The position numbers and the translations under genes are program-made. Shown here in pieces: positions 53,301 through 61,994 of a stretch of 64,000 nt of DNA. Under the pieces are notes generated by a model. It did not search any database and was not told where the DNA came from. It worked only from the letters and a program-made list of their open reading frames with translations. The stretch is from Streblospio benedicti (Eukaryota > Annelida > Polychaeta > Spionida > Spionidae): NCBI GenBank assembly GCA_019095985.1, contig CM032666.1:54017780-54081779 (forward strand), in the 5' to 3' direction. Every line of letters begins with the position of its first letter. Position 1 is the first letter of the stretch.

Positions 53301-54379
53301 GATGATTTAGATGACTCAGATGATGATTTAGATGACTCAGATGATGATTTAGATGACTCAGATGATAGTTTAGATGACAAAGATGACTCAGATGATGATT
53401 TAGATTACCTAGATGACTCAGATGATGATTTAGATGATTTAGATGATGATTTATACGACCTCGACAATCTAGATAAACATTTATATAACTTAGACGACTT
53501 ATATGACGAACTAGCAGATCTGAGTGATTTGGACGATGACCTTTGCGACCTAGATGATGATGATTACCACATTGATGACGATGACTTTGATGTTGATGTG
53601 AGCCACAATTCAGATGATGACTCTTTGAATGTAAATAATCACAATGATCAGCCAGTTTTAGTGGCAGATCGACCCAACTTGAAACTTTGTGAAACCTCCA
53701 TAGAAACAGCGGTAAAGGACCCAAGCTGAAGACCTTGCGGAGTTTCACACCCATGTCTGAGATAATAAGAATTAATTATGAGAAGTGAAAGCTGGGATAG
53801 TAAAAAGTCAGCACTGTGTAATGTAGTCTTATACATGTATATAGCTAGCTCTTTGGACATAGTACTCAATTCTATAAATGTGCATAAACTTTTTGAAAAG
53901 CCTGTGGAAAAGCCTCAGCTTCACTATGAGCCTGCCCCCTCAAACATTGTCAAACATTATTTTTGTCCTCATGATGTCATCGGCTGTTATTTGATAACTA
54001 TGCCTCATAAAAGTTTTGTAATTGTGTGCCGATATTATTCTTGAAAATGTCATCTGACAACTATGTCAACATTATGTCACGTGACCTTTGTTAGGATTTT
54101 CTCCAACAATAAAAAACAACAACACACACAATCAAATCCTTATGCTGCATTTCACCTTATGATTACAAAAACCCACTGTATCTGTCACAGTTACAAGTAC
54201 TCACGTAGCTTTCTCTCAGCCGAGAACACGAATGGCTCAATGGCGCGCGCCGCATCCCTCTTGGCACCGGCATGAGGGACGAGGACGGTGGGAGCTGTGT
54301 GGCCCACGCCGTACAGCTTGGCCTGCGTCACAAAGTCCACCATCGCGAGGTCAAAGTGGGCGATAATAGGGGAAAAGTC
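44215..54379 (-). CDS. NHL-repeat beta-propeller protein with Ser/Pro-rich N-terminus
   Basis: Eleven exons join in one frame: 54205-54379, 50857-52329, 50303-50453, 49496-49652, 48267-48380, 47616-47732, 46693-46827, 46331-46433, 45864-45973, 44888-44898 and 44215-44398, 2,730 nt (909 residues). All borders are AG/GT and phases agree. The N-terminal 550 residues are Ser/Pro/Thr rich with an acidic patch. The C-terminal part has at least five NHL blades, for example GELKYPRGVATN, GGDILVADSKNHRVHVF, FNLPTDVAVM, GRIVVADSKNKRVQ and GHILVADGLNHVVSVY. NHL propellers bind protein or RNA; TRIM2, TRIM3, TRIM71 and brat are known examples. No RING or B-box is visible, but the first visible exon enters at phase 0 without a sure start, so 5' exons may lie further right. 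The tail ends DSA after a charged stretch. I cannot assign an orthologue. Confidence 0.85.
44888..44898 (-). CDS. 11-nt microexon of the NHL gene
   Basis: Exon sequence GTACAGGGACT, between acceptor TTTCATACAG and the strong donor GTAAGTGT. It changes phase 0 to phase 2, exactly what is needed to connect exon 45864-45973 to the terminal exon. It adds Val-Gln-Gly and part of Leu. Without it the terminal exon would be read in the wrong frame. Confidence 0.6.
44925..45000 (+). repeat. GGCAGATCCAG interspersed repeat
   Basis: ATGGCAGATCCAG, an A/G-rich stretch, then CATGGGTTTCATATGCACGA. Diverged copies sharing the same order lie at about 4204-4265, 14162-14185, 18013-18090 and, inverted, 43038-43075. 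It is a dispersed element of unknown class with no coding frame. Confidence 0.6.
45450..45540 (-). other. Exon-like stretch, status unclear
   Basis: A minus-strand open stretch starting after GCAATCGCAG reads LKKVHVPCPEGHLHLK and ends at a G|GTGGGT donor. It could be an alternative exon of the NHL gene. Its exit phase (1) does not fit the microexon or terminal exon, so I left it out of the model. Confidence 0.25.
47470..47560 (-). repeat. tRNA-derived SINE-like remnant
   Basis: On the minus strand GTGGTGTGTAGTTTGAGTGG is followed by GTCGTGAGTTCAAGTCC, which resembles a tRNA A-box region and T-arm/B box. The spacing is shorter than in a real tRNA and no acceptor stem pairs. It lies in an intron of the NHL gene. 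Confidence 0.4.
48840..49395 (-). pseudogene. Three decayed copies of the first NHL exon
   Basis: The 3' part of exon 49496-49652 (ADSKNHRVHVFNMCAYYK, donor AAG|GTGAGATC) recurs three times downstream in its intron. The copy at about 49328-49395 has NHCVHVFHMCAYFK with donor AAG|GTGAAATCC. The copy at about 49095-49165 is frame-broken but keeps the AACATGTGGGTCTATTTCAAG end and the same donor. The copy at about 48845-48955 is the best preserved (DIILADTQNHQVHVF) but has lost the donor GT. None connects cleanly, so they look like decayed tandem exon duplicates. Confidence 0.7.
50857..52329 (-). CDS. NHL gene large disordered exon
   Basis: The acceptor is TATACCCAG and the exon enters and leaves at phase 1, encoding about 491 residues. 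Features in order: a basic Pro-rich start, two related segments GEFTIEPRPPER and SVEFTIEVEQKRIEEQR leading into a charged helix, a Ser/Lys stretch, an acidic patch (ESEDDVDEDDDEFDAD), TPRQSTTPRQST repeats and CCANC. Disorder dominates. High GC and long antisense open frames (51345-52256 +) reflect composition. Confidence 0.85.
52330..54204 (-). other. NHL gene intron with a GAT-rich array
   Basis: A phase 1 intron of 1,875 bp. Besides the GAT-rich array at 53145-53620 it has a short tandem repeat TAGTAATGTATTT at about 52870-52915. No additional exon is supported. Confidence 0.6.
53145..53620 (+). repeat. GAT-rich array, open as an Asp-rich frame
   Basis: An imperfect GATGAY array with a 21-bp higher-order unit containing GATTTAGATGACTCAGATGA, near-perfect for three to four copies at about 53299-53420. 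On the plus strand it lies in a 204-codon open frame (53115-53729) of Asp, Leu and Ser. The minus strand is open in two frames (His/Leu and Ser/Lys). Openness on both strands is expected of such a repeat. I treat it as a satellite within an intron, not as a gene. Confidence 0.7.
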
Positions 54380-56523
54380 CTGTAATCAAACAATGTTTTA
54401 TATGAATGGGATTGTACCACTATGATACTGTCCGTTAAAGTTTAGGTAGTAGATAATCACCCTATTTATTCATAAAGTCTACTAATCGTGAGGTCCTCTT
54501 GAGCGATGATAGGGGAAAGGTCATGTAATTAAAAAAAACAATGTTTATCTAAATGTGAATGGATTTAGATTTGTTTAACATAATGTATCCGGAAATTCTG
54601 AGTCCCATCACAGATTTTATAAGTAGGGCAATATGTGAAGCTCAACGTCATGAGGTCCACGTGGGTCACAGGACAATGGTCCTTTAACCCTGTGTCATGC
54701 CGCAGAACCTGTGTATTATTACCACCCGTGACACCGCCCACAAGAGCTCTCAGTAAAGAAATGGTGTCTTTATAGAGGTTTGTATTTGTCTGTTGACGGA
54801 GGTTGGTCTTATTATAGTATACAGCGGTGGTCTTAATGTAAGGCTATGTTTCTGTATAGAAGTTTCAATTTTACTCTAACTGCAGAGATTAAACCCATAA
54901 AATGCTATTTAGATCTCTTGTTTGTTTGTATATTCTGTGATAGTGAAAAGGCAAACATTGTGTTAAAATTATTTGCAGTCAAGTGCTCAAGATTGCTGAT
55001 ATCGGTGATGATGACTTGATAACATGCATGTGTTCTCATGATTTTTTGTTCTAGCTGTAGCTGTAATTTGATTACTTAAATTCAAAAATAACAATTGAAT
55101 ACCCGGTTAAATTTATGTATCTGACTTAAAAATCTATATTATGTCTACCAGTAGTAACAAATATATCAAATTTCTATAAATGATTTATAATTATAGAATC
55201 TGTCTACCTCTAAAATAATCAAATGACTTATTTTACGTCTTCATCACTTACTTTTGAGTACTCTTTAATATTCAGATCAAGTCATCCAGTGATACTGTCA
55301 ACTGCTTTTATTGTTGTATATAACATGTATGTCTCAATATTAGTCCTTCGTTAAGATGCACAGCAATCCATCCGTTCACTAGTACTTGCTTTACTGTAAT
55401 TTGTACTTACATACATTTGGAAGACATTGTATGTTTGTCAAAGTAGAACAGACTCCTAGCAAGACCATACAAGTTAAACTAACATTCCCTATTCATTCAA
55501 ACAACATGTCTAAACTTTGAAAACTATGCTGTCTCTGTAAGATAGATATCAAAATTGTGTTTATCAATCTTTGAAGATGGATGTATTACATAAAAAACAA
55601 TTATATATAAGCTGTCATGAATCTGTGCCTAGTATCCATGTAGTGTAGTATTTTGAGCTTGTGAGATCCATGTGCATTGTTGTTTGCTTTGTCGATGCTT
55701 ATATTGACTAGTTCTGTTTGACTAGACATATAGAGTTGGATCAGAATCGGTGGTCCCATTAAAATGTGTTCTTATACAGTAAAACATTTATGTTTTAAGA
55801 CTACACGGGGACTGGCTTTAATGGTTCTCAACTCTCAATAGACAGGTCTCCACAGTCTCTCTGTGAAGTCTTTGGACCGCAAAACGATATCTTTTGGATG
55901 TGATAGCCTGGTGTTAAGGGGCAAGTGGAAAATACTTGAAACAACCACGATTTTGTTGTAACATTTAAACTTTCCTTATGTTAGGTGAAAGTTTCACACC
56001 CTATCCTTGTATTTGGATATTATGTGCCAATACAAGGCATATTATTCTTCACTGATTCACGTCACTGGCGGCCCAAACTATGCGCAATGCTGTGCGTAAT
56101 GCTGGTGCTGAGCGTAATGTCGGCAGCGACCATCAGAACAAAGGCGAGTGGGGTCAGAATGGGCAATGGGCTTTGTTAGGACTCTAACCAGTGGGTGCGC
56201 AGGGGGAGGGAAGAGGAAAGTTGTTAGAAGCAGGGATAGGCACAATACTTTAAAAAGTAGTGCAATACTTCACTAGAATATTGCAATATTCTGCAATTAA
56301 TTATTGCATTGTAAAAAAGCATTGCAATACTTTACAAAAGTATTACGGTACCTTTGAAATACTTATGTAAAAGGTGTAGCATACGCTGAAATTCTTTTCA
56401 ACCAATTATATAATTTATGGTTACTTTCATAGCCAAAGATTTCAAGGTATAGATATTTGTATGCAAATTTTATAATTAAAAGTACTCAAGAAATACAAAG
56501 AGAATGTCAACTGTAGCTTCATT

Positions 56524-56960
56524 GTTTGATGGAGGCTCATTATTCCTGGATTTGATAGACAAACATACATAGTTATATATTTTAATCAGGATAATAGTCA
56601 ATTTTATACATTGAGCTTTCAACAGGAGCTGCTGTCTTGTTCACAATGACGTCACGAGTCTCACGTGACGAGACTAAGATTCTGTGTGTTGAACGCAAGT
56701 ATTTTGAAAGAGGAGTCAAGGAAGCTATTCAGATTAGAAAACTGATACCATCTCTGAATACGGATGGAGACATAGACTACTGGGCATATGGACCAACTTG
56801 CTGACCCATGAGGGGGGGGGGGGCACGCAGCTGGGGACTTTCCCCGCGCGCACAGTGACGACTCGTTACGTCATTGTGAACAAGACAGGAGCTCCTGTTG
56901 AAAGCTCAATGTATATAATTGACTAGTATCCTGATTAAAATATATAACTATGTATGTTCG
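56524..56960 (+). mobile_element. Second Penelope-like GIY-YIG unit in inverted repeats
   Basis: Flanked by the 12-bp direct repeat TGTAGCTTCATT (56512-56523 and 56961-56972), a likely target-site duplication. Arms of about 97 bp (56567-56663 and about 56861-56957) are inverted copies with few mismatches. Between them the plus strand encodes the C-terminal end of a GIY-YIG protein: VERKYFERGVKEAIQIRK followed by PSLNTDGD and a stop at about 56803. The right arm has the palindrome ACAGGAGCTCCTGT followed by GAAA, in the same layout as the hammerhead-like part of the 31-kb unit. Confidence 0.75.
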
Positions 56961-57627
56961 TGTAGCTTCATTAGTAGCACAATAAGACAAAAGCTTATAT
57001 GATATTTGCAGTGTCTGATCCTTAACTAAGAGTAAACAAAGCACAGTAGGTGGTGTTTAAGGTGAAAAGAAGCATTAACTGATTGATTCTTTTATGTTCA
57101 TTTCGATGAGATAGTAGAAAGCCATTATTAAATAGGACAAAGCAACTATCCCTATCCTTACTTGATATTTAGATACATGTAGATGATAATGTAACATAAA
57201 TAAGGCAGAGGGTTTAATGTGGGTTAACTGACATTAATGTTTGCACCCAAAGCAAAAGTAAACCATGAACAATAGTTTACTTTTCTTTTCATGAAAGTAG
57301 CCCACATACATAAGGTGTTTTTAATGCAATTTGCCTAAGTTTATCCGTATTTGAAAGTTTCCATTTGATTTTCATAAATATGTAAGTGATAGATTAAATG
57401 CACAATGGCAGACAGAATTATACTTTAATTTGTACACTGATTATGTTGATACGCTAAAAAGAATTGATTTATCATCCCCACGGGTATAAGCTAGTTTATA
57501 TATTAATAATGGTCCACCGAAGCATACGTGAGGTACTTTACATGTATGTATTTAATCTATTTTCGACTTCTATATTGCTTTTGAATACACAAAAAGTAAG
57601 ACGTATACAGTTGGTATAACACTTATT

Positions 57628-57637
57628 TTTATTTATT
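57628..57637 (-). terminator. Poly(A) signals of the orphan gene
   Basis: Two overlapping AATAAA hexamers on the minus strand, about 57-66 nt after the stop codon at 57694, would give a short 3' UTR. Confidence 0.55.
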
Positions 57638-57693
57638 TCATACGTACATTCATGTAATACAACAACAAACCAAACAAAAATCAAGTCGTTGAC

Positions 57694-58692
57694 CTATGCT
57701 CTCATACAAAAAGCTCCACGATTCGGAATTCCTACAGGCCTTAGGAAGCTCTGCAGCGCACAGTCTCTTACACTATCCGTTGAGATCTTATCCAGAAAGC
57801 ACACGTATTTTCCCGCACGACGTACTTTTACACCCACAGTCTCTACTTCCAAGCAGGGAAAACTTTCTCCTGATACTGTAGAAATATCAGTGCATTCACG
57901 TTCGCAATCACTCTCACACGGTTGGCTATCCAAATGCATCACATTGTCATCCTCACCGAAAGCATTCTTGTCCTTATTGGCTTTACCAGGTGTATAGTCT
58001 ATCACGGTGTCTACCCTTTCAACTATAAAACAACTATCACTCCCCTGAGCTATCTTTTTGTCTAAACTTCCTGCTAAATTACTATCCTGGACTGTGTCTT
58101 TGTCTACGTTTTCAGTTGAATTACTATCCTGGGCTAGGCTGGTGTCTTTATTTGCGACTCTATTACAGTTAACACTATCCTGAACTATAATGTCTACATT
58201 GTGAACTACATTACTATCCTGGACTATCCTGGTGTTTACAGGTTTACTTACATTACTACCCGCGTGTTCAAATTCTAGTCTACCATCTAGTTTTCTATCA
58301 CCACACTCCACAGAATCCAAGCTTGAGTCGTCCCACCAATTTGCTTCTGGTAAAGAAGTCTGTTGAAAAGCTGATTCCCATGGATCCACATCGTCCTTTT
58401 CCAAATCCTCGACTAGTTCCTCCATATCTGTACATTCAGTCAACATATCTGCGAAAATGGCATTCTCCCTTCGTCTTACAACACACAAAGCTTGTTCTAG
58501 TCTTTGATTTTCAACAATGTACCTCAAACATAAATTAAAACGTACCTTCTCCTTTGCCATTTCTTTTTCTAAGCTCTCTCTAATGGGTAAATCAAGCAAT
58601 TTCTGCTTTACATGCCGTAATCTCTTGATACTCTTTTTCAACTTCATATAGTCAGCTCTAGCTTTTCCAGTTTTATGTTTCATGGGTGCCAT
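57694..58692 (-). CDS. Intronless orphan protein with QDS repeats
   Basis: I do not recognise this protein. 332 residues in one exon. The first in-frame ATG is at 58692 (MAPMKHK); the open frame runs further upstream but without an ATG. Residues 1-100 are basic and helical, with KLKKSIKRLRHVKQKLL and EKEMAKEKVRFNL, likely a coiled coil. An acidic segment follows (MEELVEDLEKDDVD). The middle has five spaced copies of a VQDSN/AQDSN-type motif with VDK between them, a degenerate repeat of about 16-22 residues. The C-terminus is a compact Cys-containing block (VKVRRAGKYVCFLDKI) ending CMRA. There is no signal peptide or membrane segment. TATATAAG and CCAAT upstream and AATAAA downstream suggest a complete transcription unit. 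It could be a retrogene, a lineage-specific gene or the product of an unrecognised element. Confidence 0.7.
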   Translation of the reverse strand: MAPMKHKTGKARADYMKLKKSIKRLRHVKQKLLDLPIRESLEKEMAKEKVRFNLCLRYIVENQRLEQALCVVRRRENAIFADMLTECTDMEELVEDLEKDDVDPWESAFQQTSLPEANWWDDSSLDSVECGDRKLDGRLEFEHAGSNVSKPVNTRIVQDSNVVHNVDIIVQDSVNCNRVANKDTSLAQDSNSTENVDKDTVQDSNLAGSLDKKIAQGSDSCFIVERVDTVIDYTPGKANKDKNAFGEDDNVMHLDSQPCESDCERECTDISTVSGESFPCLEVETVGVKVRRAGKYVCFLDKISTDSVRDCALQSFLRPVGIPNRGAFCMRA

Positions 58693-58922
58693 CGTCTCTG
58701 TGATAAACAGTGGTATTATTGTTAATTTGCAGTATTGTAATGGTATTCTAATGCGAAGTAGACTAACTCCTAAGTAGTAAATTTCGATATCCGCAGGAAA
58801 TTTCGATCTTACTTTTAGAACTTTCTGCAAACCAAACGTTCCTTTTATCTTTATATGTAATATTGACCTAATTTGGTTTAACAGTCCTTGGTTTAGGAGT
58901 GCATTTTGTATGTCTGCATTCT

Positions 58923-58976
58923 CTTATATACAGGCCGGGGATCCTAAGTAATCAGGTCATCGCGTTCTCAACCAAT
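58923..58976 (-). promoter_or_regulatory. TATA and CCAAT boxes
   Basis: On the minus strand TATATAAG occupies 58923-58930 and an inverted CCAAT (ATTGG) lies 42 bp further upstream at 58972-58976. The spacing suits a focused promoter with initiation near 58895, about 200 nt before the ATG. A second TATA-like ATATAAAG lies near 58850. Confidence 0.5.
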
Positions 58977-60194
58977 CAGAAGTCTGCATTTAGTGATCAC
59001 ATGACGTAATATATAACAGACGGTTAGTGCAACGATCATGTAATACACGTATTGTATCTACTTTTAAATTTGCCATTTCGTAATCGGTTAGCAACGTAAC
59101 CGCAAAACTAAAACCACAAGTAGGTGCAAACAATAGTTAAATTTGACTCTTTATATAAGAACAAAGGGTTTACAGAAGAACCCCTGCATCAAGGCCTTTC
59201 ATGCATGCAAAGTGGTCTCAATAAATAGGTGGTCACAATTACGGAGGTACATTGTCGTATTGTTATGAGGGTTTCGGAGCCATGAAAGTTGTTATAGAGG
59301 TGGTCTTTATTGGAGGTTCTACAGTACAAGGCTGTTGTTAGAGCTTCTAAATTAGGCCATTTCCTTATTGTCTTTACAATTATGCTAAGTGGGTATATAG
59401 GGATTTAAGTGCTAATGAAAGGTAAGCAAACAATGTTCTCCACAATAAACAAACTTAAACAGGACCACTTGATTGTGAAAGTTGAATTTTTGTGTTCGTT
59501 AATTCAACGATATACACGTATTCAGGTTTATATTTGTGACAGTACTACTCACATTGCAACAAAACTTGACGTCGCGGCTCCCTTCAATGAGCCTTCGACA
59601 GAAGTAACAAAATACAATGTAGGTGGATTAGTCACTGGCGCCGATTCCGACAGGTGGCGTTCATGTCGGACAGCAGAGGAGAAAAGTCGGGGGATGCTCC
59701 TGCCTTGATTGAGGTTGAGCTTGGGGTAATTCTAGAAGATCTTGATAGCTTCCACGATCTTACGACGATGGAGGTTGTCTTACCTGCCGATGACCTTGTC
59801 ACTTCGGTCGAAGGCCCCGTGTGTAATGACAGACCCCCTGTGATTGGTTTGATGGGTGAAATTCTAGCAATCCAATGGTTTAGATTCCTAAATGTGCCGT
59901 TTGATACCTTAAAATCGAATAGCCTAGCGACATGAATGTGATTGTGTGATTACGCAGGTTAGAGAGATGAAAATAATGTTGTCACTTGAGTGTACATACG
60001 CAATAATTCACACCTTTCATTATATTTCATGAGCGTCCAAGATCGTGTCACAATGTTGCACTGTATAATCCTTTCTCAGGGGATTACTGCCTGTTCCATC
60101 CAGGGTTTAGAATTAAGCTTGCGCCGCCAAGCGGTGGTGGGATTCAGCTTATTAATGTGCTAAGACGCCGCTGATAGCAGCGCCACCCTGGGAA
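58977..60194. other. Region left of the gap
   Basis: No supported gene. It contains a GTGGTCTTTAT/AGGTTCTACAGT repeat at about 59200-59325 and a moderately GC-rich block at 59570-59880, open for about 90 codons on the plus strand but without recognisable similarity or splice sites. Confidence 0.45.
59200..59325. repeat. GTGGTCTTTAT / AGGTTCTACAGT repeat
   Basis: This block ends GTGGTCTTTATTGGAGGTTC followed by TACAGT. Related fragments recur at about 8510-8560, 15910-15980, 17640-17830, 43320-43445, 50200-50260 and 54760-54870. Such ends are typical of short DNA-transposon derivatives in marine invertebrates. Boundaries are approximate. Confidence 0.5.
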
Positions 60195-60294
60195 NNNNNN
60201 NNNNNNNNNNNNNNNNNNNNNNNNNNNNNNNNNNNNNNNNNNNNNNNNNNNNNNNNNNNNNNNNNNNNNNNNNNNNNNNNNNNNNNNNNNNNNN
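60195..60294. other. Assembly gap (100 N)
   Basis: Exactly 100 N, the usual placeholder for a gap of unknown size. Sequences on the two sides should not be assumed contiguous. Confidence 0.95.
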
Positions 60295-60432
60295 GAAGTA
60301 ACAACTGATGGCAACTGAATTCCCTTGTCATCACCAATTGAAAGTTGTGCAACAGTCGCCCTTGCAGAACCATCAGTCTGGAAAGAGCCTTTCAAAGTCT
60401 TTACCTTTGAGGATGCATTCTGCACTTCCTGA

Positions 60433-61203
60433 TCAAAGAGCCTAGAATCTACAAACAAATCCTTCAAGCCAGCATTTACTCAAGATGAAGCAGATGGAAG
60501 ATTGATACTCCATGCAGTGTATGCTGCCAACCATGCATCAAGCAAGATTATAATACAAAGTCCAGATACTGATGTTTTTGTTTTACAGTTACACCATAGA
60601 AATGATATTGCATCACAAGAGATATACTTTTTGACAGGCCACAAAGGAAAGAACAAAGATCAAACTCGCATCATTCCCATTCATCTTTTATACCAGATTG
60701 ACTCAGTTACAAATAAATATTCTGCTCCCAGTATACTGTCTAACTGGATGTGACACGACAAGCTCATCACATCATTAAATCAATTACGGACTGAAAAAAG
60801 TAGGAGAGACATAGCTGTGAAAAAATTGCCACCTACAGATGATTCTTTTCATCAACATATACTTCGTTGTGTTTTCCAACTATCAATATGGAGAAACGCG
60901 ATCAGCACTAATGTGCAATTGCCGGAAGTGACAGAGTGTGGATATTACATTGACAATGACAATGTTCAACCAGTACTGATGACTCAACCAGCAGCAGCTC
61001 CAGAGTTGCTAAATGACATAATATGTAATTGTGTGTCCTGTGACAATAATTGTACATGCTCAAATTATAATCAGTCTTGCACAGCAGCTTGTACCTGTAG
61101 GGCAGAATTTTGTTATGGCGATGGAAATGATGACGACATCTGTTGTAACCCCTTTACTTACAATGCATTATATGAAACAATAGACAGTGACCTTAGTGAC
61201 TAG
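60433..61203 (+). pseudogene. Transposon-associated PIN-like/Cys-rich protein, broken
   Basis: Two open pieces of one protein family lie on the plus strand. The first (60433-60753) reads DEADGRLILHA and SPDTDVFVLQL, then FLTGHKGK, the acidic signature of a PIN/nuclease-like domain seen in many repeated invertebrate proteins. The second (about 60820-61203) has LPPTDDSFHQHILRCVFQ and a Cys-rich tail (CNCVSCDNNCTCSNYNQSC, then CTCRAEFC) like the CXC-type tails of the same family. The segment that normally joins them is missing, with a stop after SNWM. The N-terminal part would fall in or beyond the gap. The minus strand at 60295-60467 is open too, which may signal a rearranged join. The family is multicopy and mobile-element-like; its exact class is not known to me. 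Confidence 0.6.
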
Positions 61204-61388
61204 AAATCTAATAATTATTGTTTCATATGATACACTGTACGTTTAAAATGACAACTGAGATTAACAAATGTTATACTCAAATGTTTTCTATGCTAACATC
61301 ATTGTTGTATGTTTGAATCGGTGTAATGCAGTTGCATTGTGTAGTCAAATGTATTTCAAATAGCTACCGTAAGTCAGTTCTATGCTAT

Positions 61389-61697
61389 AAATACTATTAT
61401 ATGTAATTTTTATGTGGTTCATCATCTAAAACATCCTCAAAAACATACATTTAGATGCTACTTTCATGATGATATCATGTCCGGTTAAAAAGATATAGTC
61501 CAAAATAGATTTTCGGGTAATGGCCGCCATTTTAAGTAAATTTGATGCTTCAAATACAGTTATATCTAGTTGAAACGTGTTTCTTCACCTAAGACATCCT
61601 CAAAAACATATATTTAGACACTAATTTCATGATGATATCATGTCTGGTTACAAAGTTATGGCCCAAAATAGATTTTTGGGTAATGGCCGCCATTTTT
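61389..61697. repeat. 163-bp tandem duplication
   Basis: Two tandem copies (61389-61551 and 61552-61697) share AAGACATCCTC or AAAACATCCTC, TTTCATGATGATATCATGTC and GGTAATGGCCGCCATTTT. The repeated GCCGCCAT is a YY1-type site. Divergence is moderate. Confidence 0.75.
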
Positions 61698-61867
61698 TCG
61701 CAGTTTTCTCGACTCAATACCAGATGCCGCGATGGCATAGTGGTTTATTTTGCAATAGGGACCCCCAGGAACATAATGAGGCATAGCGGTGCTTGTGGTT
61801 TCTAAATCTATTTAATATTTACTTTTAGATATATTACATAACATGATGTTTCAATTATGTATTTTAT

Positions 61868-61957
61868 GAATGATGGTAGTCCTATGGAAGAGTTCGTAAT
61901 CTTGATCCTTGTGAATGATAGTAGTCCTATGGAAGAGTTCGTAATCTGGATCCTTGG
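61868..61957. repeat. 45-bp tandem duplication
   Basis: GTAGTCCTATGGAAGAGTTC followed by GTAATCT occurs twice in tandem (61868-61911 and 61912-61957) with few differences, so it is recent. It lies just 3' of the ZP exon. Confidence 0.85.
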
Positions 61958-61994
61958 AAAGTCACTGCCGTGTGTAGAACTTGGCTGAGGTCAC

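Larger units (their letters stand above)
54380..57693. other. Region between NHL exon and orphan gene
   Basis: AT-rich, with a GTGGTCT-type repeat at about 54760-54870 and the GIY-YIG unit at 56524-56960. A CpG-containing stretch at 56045-56180 is open on both strands but has no convincing splice sites. If the NHL gene has more 5' exons they may lie here or further right; I did not find them. Confidence 0.5.

Noticed and set aside
56040-56185. Possible transmembrane exon for the ZP gene on the minus strand
   Set aside because: It reads LTPLAFVLMVAAD with a stop soon after, but no good acceptor exists in that frame and the plus strand is equally hydrophobic. Evidence is too weak.
59409-59935. 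Two overlapping frames of over 90 codons left of the gap
   Set aside because: There is no recognisable domain, no promoter or poly(A) signal in place, and composition changes along the frames.
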